DNA of 44,709 bases from an uncultured Microcaldota archaeon (GTDB lineage: Archaea; Micrarchaeota; Micrarchaeia; Anstonellales; Bilamarchaeaceae). Of this stretch, positions 7,239-13,344 are shown in pieces. The stretch covers positions 1 through 44,709 of the forward strand of contig CAIKOA010000035.1 in NCBI GenBank assembly GCA_903828955.1, in the 5' to 3' direction. The notes under the pieces are model-generated. The model was given only the letters and a program-made list of their open reading frames with translations. It ran no database searches and was not told the origin of the DNA. Position 1 is the first letter of the stretch; the number at the start of each line of letters is the position of its first letter. A program made the position numbers and the translations under genes.

Positions 7239-9164
7239 TCAGTAATGGCATTGCCCATCCCACCCGTAAGTAGTTCCTTCTGGGCAGCATATTCCTTCAG
7301 TAGCGTATTCATATCCCGGAGCGCAGCAAGTTCCGTCATCATATGCGCTATATCCAGGAGGACAGCATACTCCATCTCCGTAATAATCCCAGCCAGTTCT
7401 ACAGCAGTTGCCGTCTGCATAGCCCTCATACCCTGGATTACAAGAGAAACACGTTCCTGCTGATGGACCCGTAGTTGCACAGTTAGGATACTCGCTATCA
7501 CAGCCACACTCTTGGCAATAGTCAATCAGGTCTCCATTAGAGCAATAAAGGCCAACAAAGGAAGAACAGTAGCCATAGGGCGTTCCATCTACGCATTTTG
7601 GGGCGGGAACAAAACTACTCCAACTGTCATAATTAGACAATCTCTGCAGTTCCTTCAATTCAATTGCAAAGTTAAGACCTTCAGTATCCGTGAGTATGAA
7701 TGTGTTTATACCAATCAGAGTTCCAGAACTCTTCAGGAAGAGTCCCCCGCCGCTATTACCCGGATTTATCGCGGCGTCAGTCTGTATCGTGGTATATTTG
7801 TAATTGGAATCAGTGTATTCCTCCATAAAGTTGGAGATTATCCCATCAGATACACTGCCCTGAAGCCCAAGGGGGGAACCCAAAGCGAGAACCTCTTGCC
7901 CTTTGCTGTATGGTTCAGAATAATTAAAGGAAACCAACTTCCCATAAGTTCCAGTTACGTATATTACTGCGAAATCCATATCGTTAGGAGCAACTCTGAT
8001 TGCATCTGCATGAGCGCTTTTCCCATCATCAGTTTTGATTGATAAATCATTAACACTGTCCGCACCCTCAACAACGTGGCGGTTGGTCAGAATAATTGTT
8101 TTGCCCCCTTCCTGAGCAATTACCACTCCAGACCCACTGGCAAAGGAATGTTCTACATAGACGACACTCTGCTGAAGGTCAGCCACCAATTCTGTTGTTT
8201 GCTCTTCTTTGGTTATGCAAGTTCCTTTATGGCATACTAATCCTGAGGAACAACCACAAACGGAGCAATCAAAAACGAGCATTTTGCTATCGTTACAGAG
8301 ACTCCCAATCGATTTTGTAGAGCAATCTCCTACGAGCGTCCCGTCTTCACATGTTCTGGGAAGCACATTTATCTCAAAAGTTTGGCTTTCTGATGGGCTG
8401 TAAGAAGAATCTCCTCCAAACATCACCTTGACGTTTTTATTACCCGCTTCACTGTATACTATCTGGATTACTGCCCTGCCATTCGCATCCGTGCGGGCCA
8501 TCTCGTTTAATGAGTTTGAAACAACCAATTGTTTATTACCCAAAACACTGCCGTCTATTGAGTTCTTTAATGTGACCGTTATATTCGCCCCTTCTTTAGC
8601 AATAACCTCACTTGGGACGGTTACCTGCAACGTAGTTGGAATAAATATTGTTGAGACTGAACTGCTCGAAGCAGGCTTATGGAATGAATCTCCATTGTAA
8701 GCTATCGTTAAGTTGATTGATTTTCCACACCACTCTGAAGGGACCTTCTTTTCATATGAAATGCGTCCATTCTGATCAGTAGAAAGTTTTTCAAACAATG
8801 AATCATTCACGTAGATATTCACTGGTTGGTTTGCTAGAGGGTTACCGTTCGCATCATTCAGTTCGATTGAGTATGTGAACGCTTCGTTGCATGCACTTGC
8901 AGGAAAACTAAGGTCAGCCACCAGGTTTGTTGGGGCCTGAAAGTATCCAGATAGGAACAAATATCCTAATGCAATGGCTCCGATTATGACCACGAGAGCA
9001 ATAATCGCCGGCAACACAACAGCGATAGCGAGTGGAACGCTTGGGGCAGATACGCTAATTGCCCTGGTGGGGGCGGTTGCCAAACTTGCACCGCACTCGG
9101 GGCAGAATTTTCCTGCCTTTACTTTTTTACCGCACTTTGGACAGACTTGGGTATCCTTTTTCAT
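7239..9164 (-). CDS. Membrane-anchored zinc-ribbon / Ig-like / HtrA-type serine protease
   Basis: 641 aa multi-domain protein. Residues 8-25 are a zinc ribbon (CPKCGKKVKAGKFCPECG) predicted cytoplasmic. Residues about 43-72 are a membrane segment. Residues 80-270 are two Ig-like (invasin/Big-type) beta domains (ANGNPLANQPVNIYV; DGSVLGNKQLVVSN). A Cys-rich linker follows. The S1C (DegP/HtrA) protease domain then shows the full triad: His in TNRHVVEGA, Asp in NDMDFAVIYV, Ser in NPGNSGGGLF. No PDZ domain follows; the last 120 residues are Cys-rich and EGF-like. It probably sits in the membrane with an external protease, acting on envelope or foreign proteins. Unusual domain order; likely operon with the TPR gene. 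Confidence 0.85.
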   Translation of the reverse strand: MKKDTQVCPKCGKKVKAGKFCPECGASLATAPTRAISVSAPSVPLAIAVVLPAIIALVVIIGAIALGYLFLSGYFQAPTNLVADLSFPASACNEAFTYSIELNDANGNPLANQPVNIYVNDSLFEKLSTDQNGRISYEKKVPSEWCGKSINLTIAYNGDSFHKPASSSSVSTIFIPTTLQVTVPSEVIAKEGANITVTLKNSIDGSVLGNKQLVVSNSLNEMARTDANGRAVIQIVYSEAGNKNVKVMFGGDSSYSPSESQTFEINVLPRTCEDGTLVGDCSTKSIGSLCNDSKMLVFDCSVCGCSSGLVCHKGTCITKEEQTTELVADLQQSVVYVEHSFASGSGVVIAQEGGKTIILTNRHVVEGADSVNDLSIKTDDGKSAHADAIRVAPNDMDFAVIYVTGTYGKLVSFNYSEPYSKGQEVLALGSPLGLQGSVSDGIISNFMEEYTDSNYKYTTIQTDAAINPGNSGGGLFLKSSGTLIGINTFILTDTEGLNFAIELKELQRLSNYDSWSSFVPAPKCVDGTPYGYCSSFVGLYCSNGDLIDYCQECGCDSEYPNCATTGPSAGTCFSCNPGYEGYADGNCCRTGWDYYGDGVCCPPGYSAYDDGTCCAPGYEYATEGICCPEGTTYGWDGQCHY

Positions 9165-9205
9165 GCTTTTACTAAATGTGCAAGAAATTTAAGGCTAACC
9201 ATTGA

Positions 9206-9868
9206 ATGTTGCATATGAATCGAACACTCTTCGTCCTTCTCATCATGGGCGTGCTTCTTTTTTCTGGATGTTGTAGTTATCTTACCCCAGAACAGTCTAC
9301 TGGCGGGTATACACAACAACCAGCCGAAACTAAACCTATGATTACTATTTCCTTCTGCAATTCACTCACTACCCAGGAAATTCAATCAACTTGTCTTCAG
9401 AACTGGGCCGGAAAGATTCAAGATGACCAAAGATTGCGGGATTACCTTACTTACTGGGATACCGTACTCAAAGATGCGAAAGACCTTGACGCGATAGCTC
9501 AGGATTTAGAGGCTTCTGGAAATGCATGGAATGCCGCGGACACAACTGAAGAAAGAACTTCTGCTTATAGGAGTTATAGTGTATCTGCACAGGAATACGC
9601 TACTAAGTTGGAAACTACTACGACCCACTTAACCAATTTTCAGACTTTCATTAGTCAAAATAAAGCCTACTTTGATTCTCAAGGGGTCAATAGCGTGCAA
9701 CAAATAAATTTTATAATAACCACGAAAGGAGACCTCAAATCAACAACTTATGGGATTCAATCCAACTTAGAGTTGATGGGGCAATCCTTAGCATTAGAGG
9801 GTCAGGCGAAGCAACAGAACGACGCACTGATACAAACGTTGCTTCAGTTGGCGGTTGGATTGATATAA
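9206..9868 (+). CDS. Lipoprotein, helical, unrecognised
   Basis: 220 aa. Hydrophobic signal peptide (LFVLLIMGVLLFSGC) ending in a lipobox-like LFSGC, so Cys at about residue 22 is the probable lipidation site; the ATG at 9206 or the ATG three codons on both fit. A Thr/Gln/Pro-rich linker follows, then a mostly helical domain (residues 45-215) with an early Cys pair (SFCNSLTTQEIQSTCLQNW). Divergent from the HtrA-like gene with 41 bp between starts, so they share a promoter region. No family recognised. Confidence 0.65.
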   Translation: MLHMNRTLFVLLIMGVLLFSGCCSYLTPEQSTGGYTQQPAETKPMITISFCNSLTTQEIQSTCLQNWAGKIQDDQRLRDYLTYWDTVLKDAKDLDAIAQDLEASGNAWNAADTTEERTSAYRSYSVSAQEYATKLETTTTHLTNFQTFISQNKAYFDSQGVNSVQQINFIITTKGDLKSTTYGIQSNLELMGQSLALEGQAKQQNDALIQTLLQLAVGLI

Positions 9869-10193
9869 TATTACTAGCCGCTCATTCTCGCCTTGCGGCG
9901 TGCTCGCATTAATCGTTTTCCCCTCGCTCCAGCGAAAAGCACTTAATGCTCAAGCCCCGGCGGGGGTTCGGTGCTGGCGCACCGAAAGCAATAATGTGCA
10001 TTTTCGCCTCCGCTCAGGGCCGGCTTGCGCCTAAACGAATAATAGCTCGCACCGAACGAGCGGCCTATTTCTACTACTGGCGGGGAAGTTTGCTCGCTTC
10101 CCTCCTTTCAGCCCTTTAAATGAAATTTGCGGGCTTCGGAGTGAAGCTCGCTTAAAACTTCCCCTACGGGAGTAGCCGGGGAAGGGAAAGGTG
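9869..10193 (+). other. Structured non-coding leader candidate with alternative stems
   Basis: No credible gene in 325 bp, but it is GC-rich and full of inverted repeats. Visible stems: 9877-9883 with 10058-10064 (long-range GCCGCTC/GAGCGGC); 9968-9974 with 9979-9985; CCCC/GGGG at 9955-9965; 10129-10137 with 10143-10151; and 10082-10090 with 10156-10164 (GGGGAAGTT/AACTTCCCC). The strand 10158-10164 can pair instead with GGGGAAG 10178-10184, right before the ribosome binding site of the 28-aa frame. Such mutually exclusive stems resemble a riboswitch or attenuator. No known RNA class recognised. Confidence 0.45.
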
Positions 10194-10280
10194 ATGAAAA
10201 TGGAAACAGAAGAGAAACCAAAATGGGATGAAAGGAAACGGGCGGACGAAGACTGGGTCCGCGATGTCGGAGGCTGGTAA
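10194..10280 (+). CDS. 28-aa peptide upstream of the four-helix-bundle gene
   Basis: ATG 10194 follows GGAAAGGTG, a good archaeal ribosome binding site. It encodes MKMETEEKPKWDERKRADED plus WVRDVGGW, then TAA 2 bp before the next ATG. Highly charged with two Trp near the end. It may be a leader peptide or a small partner of the following protein; tight spacing implies coupled translation. Too short for a family call. Confidence 0.45.
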   Translation: MKMETEEKPKWDERKRADEDWVRDVGGW

Positions 10281-10282
10281 AT

Positions 10283-10645
10283 ATGCAGAACTTCAAAAAT
10301 CTGAAAGTGTATGAAGAGGCGTTCCGCCTCTCAAAGGACATTTTCGAGTTCATGGAGGACAAGAAGATGAGCATGAGGGCCAAGGAGCAGCTCCTTGCCT
10401 CCGCGTCTTCCATCTGCGCCAACCTTGCGGAAATGGGCGCCTTCGATTCCAGGAAAGCCCAGAGGCAGAAGCTGGTCACCTGCATAGGGGAAGCCAACGA
10501 AACCGAGTTCTGGCTGGATTTATGCAATTCCCTGAAAATCATACCGCAAAGGGAACACCTGAACTTTATGACTTCCCTTGTGCGCGTCCGCTCAATGCTC
10601 TGCAAGCTGAAAAGCGCAATAGAAGAAGGTGATGAAAAAGACTGA
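10283..10645 (+). CDS. Four-helix-bundle protein (23S rRNA IVP/S23 family)
   Basis: 120 aa. The opening NFKNLKVYEEAFRLSKDIFE, then SICANLAEM and ANETEFWLDLCNSL, is the signature of the IVP/TIGR02436 four-helix-bundle family. These were first found encoded in 23S rRNA intervening sequences; relatives act as accessory nucleic-acid-binding proteins (e.g. Avd of diversity-generating retroelements). No reverse transcriptase is present here. It sits inside the integrated element, behind the structured region and the 28-aa peptide. Base composition is closer to the chromosome than to the rest of the element. Function in this context unknown. Confidence 0.88.
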   Translation: MQNFKNLKVYEEAFRLSKDIFEFMEDKKMSMRAKEQLLASASSICANLAEMGAFDSRKAQRQKLVTCIGEANETEFWLDLCNSLKIIPQREHLNFMTSLVRVRSMLCKLKSAIEEGDEKD

Positions 10646-10656
10646 ATGAACTTATA

Positions 10657-10785
10657 CCACTGGCAAAACGCAGGCTGACCAAGCCCGCTTCCGGTTTCCC
10701 GTATACGGTTTCCGGTTGCGCCCGGTCGGTCGAAACCTGACACGCCAAATCTGCTCCGGCGTGCCTAGCGGAGCTTTGCCAGTGG
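10657..10785. repeat. Inverted repeat with 107-bp interior near the right end of the element
   Basis: The arms CCACTGGCAAA (10657-10667) and TTTGCCAGTGG (10775-10785) are perfect 11-bp complements. The interior holds GGTTTCCGGTT (10707-10717) and a near-copy of it, and no gene is seen. May be a recombination or regulatory site of the element. Confidence 0.45.
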
Positions 10786-10895
10786 AAACATACCTCCAAA
10801 ACGCATAAAAAGCATAGAAAAGAAAACGCAAAAGGCCAATGAAGGTATACAAACTTTCGTTGCCTTTGTTTGCCAAGGAAATGAGGTGAAACATA

Positions 10896-11072
10896 ATGGA
10901 AAACGACCAAGAGTTCACTTTTCCACAGGCCCGATGCCTATGGAAAGTGAACTCAAAGAAAACTAAGGCAAAAAAGGAAGCAGCAGAAACTAATCCTGTA
11001 GACGTAGAAAATGGGAACCGGAAACCCGGAACCGCAAACAAATTTAGTGAGATTGGGCCCGCTGAGATTTGA
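10896..11072 (+). CDS. N-terminal part of the split integrase, intN
   Basis: 58-aa frame beginning MENDQEFTFPQARCLWKVNS and ending ...FSEIGPAEI at TGA 11070-11072. GAGGTGA at 10884-10890 is a good ribosome binding site 5 nt before ATG. Its last five codons are the att core, which overlaps the tRNA-Ile 3' end on the other strand. In the circular element the same core leads in frame into 1735, so this piece would supply the start and first 58 residues of the integrase. Partitioned SSV-type intN pieces are of similar size and position. Its sequence alone has no domain I recognise; the call rests on frame continuity. A 14-bp imperfect hairpin (10911-10925/10941-10954) lies inside the gene. Confidence 0.72.
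   Translation: MENDQEFTFPQARCLWKVNSKKTKAKKEAAETNPVDVENGNRKPGTANKFSEIGPAEI
10911..10954. repeat. Long hairpin inside intN
   Basis: GAGTTCACTTTTCCA and TGGAAAGTGAACTC are complementary over 14 bp with one extra T, separated by 15 bp. It lies 100 bp from the right att core and 20 bp after the intN start. Could bind a protein or mask translation. Confidence 0.5.
11016..11026 (-). repeat. GGTTTCCGGTT 11-mer (inverted) next to the right att core
   Basis: Exact inverted copy of 1743-1753; 28 bp inside the right att core. Candidate arm-type integrase site. Confidence 0.4.
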
Positions 11073-11128
11073 ACTCAGGACCTTTCGATTATCAGTCGAA
11101 CGCTCCAGCCTGGCTGAGCTACGGGCCC
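11054..11128 (-). tRNA. tRNA-Ile(GAT)
   Basis: A complete 75-nt cloverleaf on the minus strand. The acceptor GGGCCCG/CGGGCCC, D stem GCTC/GAGC, anticodon stem TTCGA/TCGAA with loop CTGATAA (anticodon GAT), and T stem CTGAG/CTCAG with loop TTCAAAT are all perfect; discriminator A. No encoded CCA and no intron. Its last 16 nt form the right att site of the element, so the tRNA stays functional after integration. The original downstream sequence now lies at 1718 and leftward. Confidence 0.96.
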
Positions 11129-11243
11129 AAATAAGTGGATTTTCTTTTAGATTGATAACTCTTTTAAACCTCTCGTAATTTTTAAAAGGACTATGAGGGG
11201 TTGCTGGGGGTGAAGCCACTTAGGGGGCGCTCCCCTGAGGGGC

Positions 11244-11318
11244 TCATTTCGTGAGGAAATACGTGACAAGCAATACCAGCACTATGAGAATAGTGAAGAA
11301 TATTACCTCTACCATCAT
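11244..11318 (-). CDS. 24-aa single-span membrane peptide
   Basis: The minus-strand frame MMVEVIFFTILIVLVLLVTY plus FLTK, TGA stop. Residues 3-21 form one membrane helix, with a Lys at the end. GAGAGG lies about 8 nt before the ATG. A hairpin (CCCCTCAGGGG) follows the stop. The layout (clean start, RBS, one helix, positive tail) is that of a genuine small membrane protein; function unknown. A similar-style 29-aa peptide occurs at 42695-42784. Confidence 0.5.
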   Translation of the reverse strand: MMVEVIFFTILIVLVLLVTYFLTK

Positions 11319-11403
11319 ATGTTATTCCTCTCTGCACCTGTTTTTATACTTTTCTTAGAGCCCCTTAAATATTTCCTCTTCCAGATCGGGGCAGGTGGGC
11401 TAA

Positions 11404-12549
11404 GTGAAAATAGCAGTAATCGCGGATACGCATCTAGGCTACCCAAGATTCTATGAAGACAGCTTCACCCAGGCAAAATATGCGTTCGAGGATGCATCCA
11501 AAAAGGCAGACGTAATCCTATTCCTGGGGGACCTATACGACACCCGCGTCCCCTCTCTCCAAATCCTCGGGGAAACAATCTCCTTTTTCCGCTCCCTCAA
11601 ACTCCCGGTTTTCGCAATCCACGGAAACCACGAAAGAAGGGGCAAGGGGATGCTGAACCCGGTGGAGCTTCTCCAAAAAGCGGGGCTTCTCACCCACCTG
11701 CATTTTTCCGCATCCACATTCGAAAAGAATGGAGAAAAAATATTCATTGCGGGAATCGGAAATGTCCCGGATGACTTAACCCAGAAGGCAATTGAAAAAC
11801 TAAAGCAAACCGTCCATCCTCCGCAAGGAATATTCTCAATCCTTCTCCTCCACCAGTCCTTCAAGGAATTCGTATATGGGGAGCAGCTCTCCTCAATCCA
11901 CGATCTGGAATCCCTGGGATATTCCCTCTACCTGAACGGCCACACTCACCTATACAAAGTAGGAATGGATGGAAAATTCCTAATCCCCGGAAGCACAGTG
12001 CTTACCCAATTAACTAAGGAGGAAACCCAGCCCAAGGGCTATATTCTCTACGATACCAATTCCAAATCCTCAGAATTTGTAGAAATTCCCGCAAGAAAAT
12101 TCGTCTTTGAGGAAATGGAATTTTCCGACCTTCCCCCGGCGGAAATTTCAGAAAAAATAAAGAATAAGTATGAAGAATTACGAAACCAATCCCCGGATGC
12201 CGCAATAAAACTAAGAATAAAGGGTACGCTTAAGCAGGGTTTCCGCGCAGGGGACATAACTTTCCCTTCCCACCATTTCTTCTTCATAGATAACCGCCTG
12301 GACGAAAGAAAGATGCAGGCGGAAATCGGAAAACTAAGGGAAATGCGCGAGCAGAAGCCCCCCATCCGAGAACTTTCGGAAAAGCGCCTAAGAGAACGCC
12401 TCGGAGACAGAATCACCCTTTTCGACCCGCAGGAGTTTTTCGAGGCACTTATTGAAGGCCCCGAAGCCGGAATGCAGTACCTGAATACGCAACGCAGGGA
12501 TACAAAACCCGCCCCGGATAATAATTATAAAGAAGCGCCTCCAAAATAA
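11404..12549 (+). CDS. mre11: Mre11-like DNA repair nuclease
   Basis: 381 aa calcineurin-type metallophosphoesterase. Metal-binding motifs in order: ADTHLG (residues 7-12), GDLYD (42-46), GNHE (about 75-78), LLHQSF (about 157), and NGHTHLYKVG (about 180). This order and length fit Mre11/SbcD, which with Rad50 trims double-strand DNA ends. Residues 230-330 correspond to the capping region. GTG start at 11404 follows AGGTGGG. No rad50, herA or nurA gene lies beside it, which is unusual for archaea. TATA-like CTTAAATATT lies about 35-40 bp upstream. It is followed by a glycosyltransferase after 23 nt. Confidence 0.88.
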   Translation: MKIAVIADTHLGYPRFYEDSFTQAKYAFEDASKKADVILFLGDLYDTRVPSLQILGETISFFRSLKLPVFAIHGNHERRGKGMLNPVELLQKAGLLTHLHFSASTFEKNGEKIFIAGIGNVPDDLTQKAIEKLKQTVHPPQGIFSILLLHQSFKEFVYGEQLSSIHDLESLGYSLYLNGHTHLYKVGMDGKFLIPGSTVLTQLTKEETQPKGYILYDTNSKSSEFVEIPARKFVFEEMEFSDLPPAEISEKIKNKYEELRNQSPDAAIKLRIKGTLKQGFRAGDITFPSHHFFFIDNRLDERKMQAEIGKLREMREQKPPIRELSEKRLRERLGDRITLFDPQEFFEALIEGPEAGMQYLNTQRRDTKPAPDNNYKEAPPK

Positions 12550-12572
12550 AAGGTTGCAAAAGGTAGCACAAA

Positions 12573-13292
12573 ATGAGTGATAAGAAAAAACCGGACATTT
12601 CCATCGTAATTCCAACGCTCAATGAGGAGAAGTACCTAGAGGATGCGCTGGAATCACTCCGTTCGCAGTTCACTTCCAAAAAATACGAAATCATTGTCGC
12701 AGACGGATACAGCGAAGACAAAACAATAGACATCGCAAAAGGCCTCGCGGACAAAATCGTTTTTGAAAAGAAGCGCACGATTTCCGCAGGAAGGCAAGCG
12801 GGCGCAATGGCAGCGGAAGGAAAGGTAATCGTTTCCGCAGGCGCAGACATCTATGTGGAGCCGCACTGGCTGGATGCGCTCACAAAACCCATTTTCGATG
12901 GAACGCACATCGCTTCCACAGGGCCAGTGGTCCCTTTGGATGGAAACCTTGCAGAAGAACTTTTCGCGCACGGCTTCCTGAAACCCACCGCGCACATCCT
13001 CTCAAAAACCGGAATGCACCACGTGGTCGCAGACAACATGGCGATTGATGCGGAAATCTTCAAAAAAGTAGGCGGCTTCAACCCGGACCTGGTCACCTGC
13101 GAAGACCTGGACCTGATAAGCAGGGTAAAAGAGCACGGAAAAATCGCATTCGTCCCGGAAGCGCACGCCTATGTGTCCATGCGCAGGGTGAGGGAATGGG
13201 GCTACCCTAAATACCTCCACTTCCACACCACCAATTTCCTCAAATACCATCTAAAGGGAAAAACCCACGAAAAATACGAGCCCGTCCGCTAA
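12573..13292 (+). CDS. Family 2 glycosyltransferase
   Basis: 239 aa GT-A fold. ISIVIPTLNEEKYLEDALES at residues 9-28 is the nucleotide-sugar binding start. IIVADGYSEDKT (about 41-52) gives the second aspartate, AGADIY the DxD-like metal site, and CEDLDLISRVKEHG the acidic catalytic region. The core is complete but short, and there are no membrane anchors. It would move a sugar from an activated donor to a lipid or protein acceptor at the inner membrane face. Same strand as mre11, 23 nt behind it. Substrate cannot be told. Confidence 0.9.
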   Translation: MSDKKKPDISIVIPTLNEEKYLEDALESLRSQFTSKKYEIIVADGYSEDKTIDIAKGLADKIVFEKKRTISAGRQAGAMAAEGKVIVSAGADIYVEPHWLDALTKPIFDGTHIASTGPVVPLDGNLAEELFAHGFLKPTAHILSKTGMHHVVADNMAIDAEIFKKVGGFNPDLVTCEDLDLISRVKEHGKIAFVPEAHAYVSMRRVREWGYPKYLHFHTTNFLKYHLKGKTHEKYEPVR

Positions 13293-13344
13293 TCTTCCGC
13301 TAAAACAATAAGTATTTATATCTCCTCATTCAGGAAAAGGGGCA

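Larger units (their letters stand above)
1719..11069. mobile_element. Integrated element in tRNA-Ile(GAT) with an integrase split by the att site
   Basis: The ends are exact 16-bp direct repeats (TGGGCCCGCTGAGATT at 1719-1734 and 11054-11069). The repeat equals the last 16 nt of tRNA-Ile, read on the other strand. The tRNA stays intact at the right end. Left of the att site the chromosome keeps a T-rich stretch (minus strand) suited to ending a tRNA transcript. Joining the right end to the left end gives one frame: ATG 10896 through the att site into 1735-2670, a tyrosine recombinase of about 369 aa. This is the SSV-type arrangement of partitioned archaeal integrases. The interior from about 2.8 to 9.9 kb is visibly richer in A+T than the flanks. 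No replication protein or capsid gene is recognised, so it is either a defective virus/plasmid or a genomic island. Confidence 0.82.

Noticed and set aside
10283-10645. Diversity-generating retroelement suggested by the Avd-like four-helix-bundle protein
   Set aside because: No reverse transcriptase, template repeat or variable repeat with A-to-N differences is seen in the window.
10108-10743. 211-aa minus frame over the four-helix-bundle gene
   Set aside because: Antisense shadow; the plus strand carries a recognised family.
1719-11069. Virus or plasmid with its own replication or capsid genes
   Set aside because: No replication initiator, primase, helicase, capsid or packaging ATPase was recognised; only integration genes and cargo are visible.
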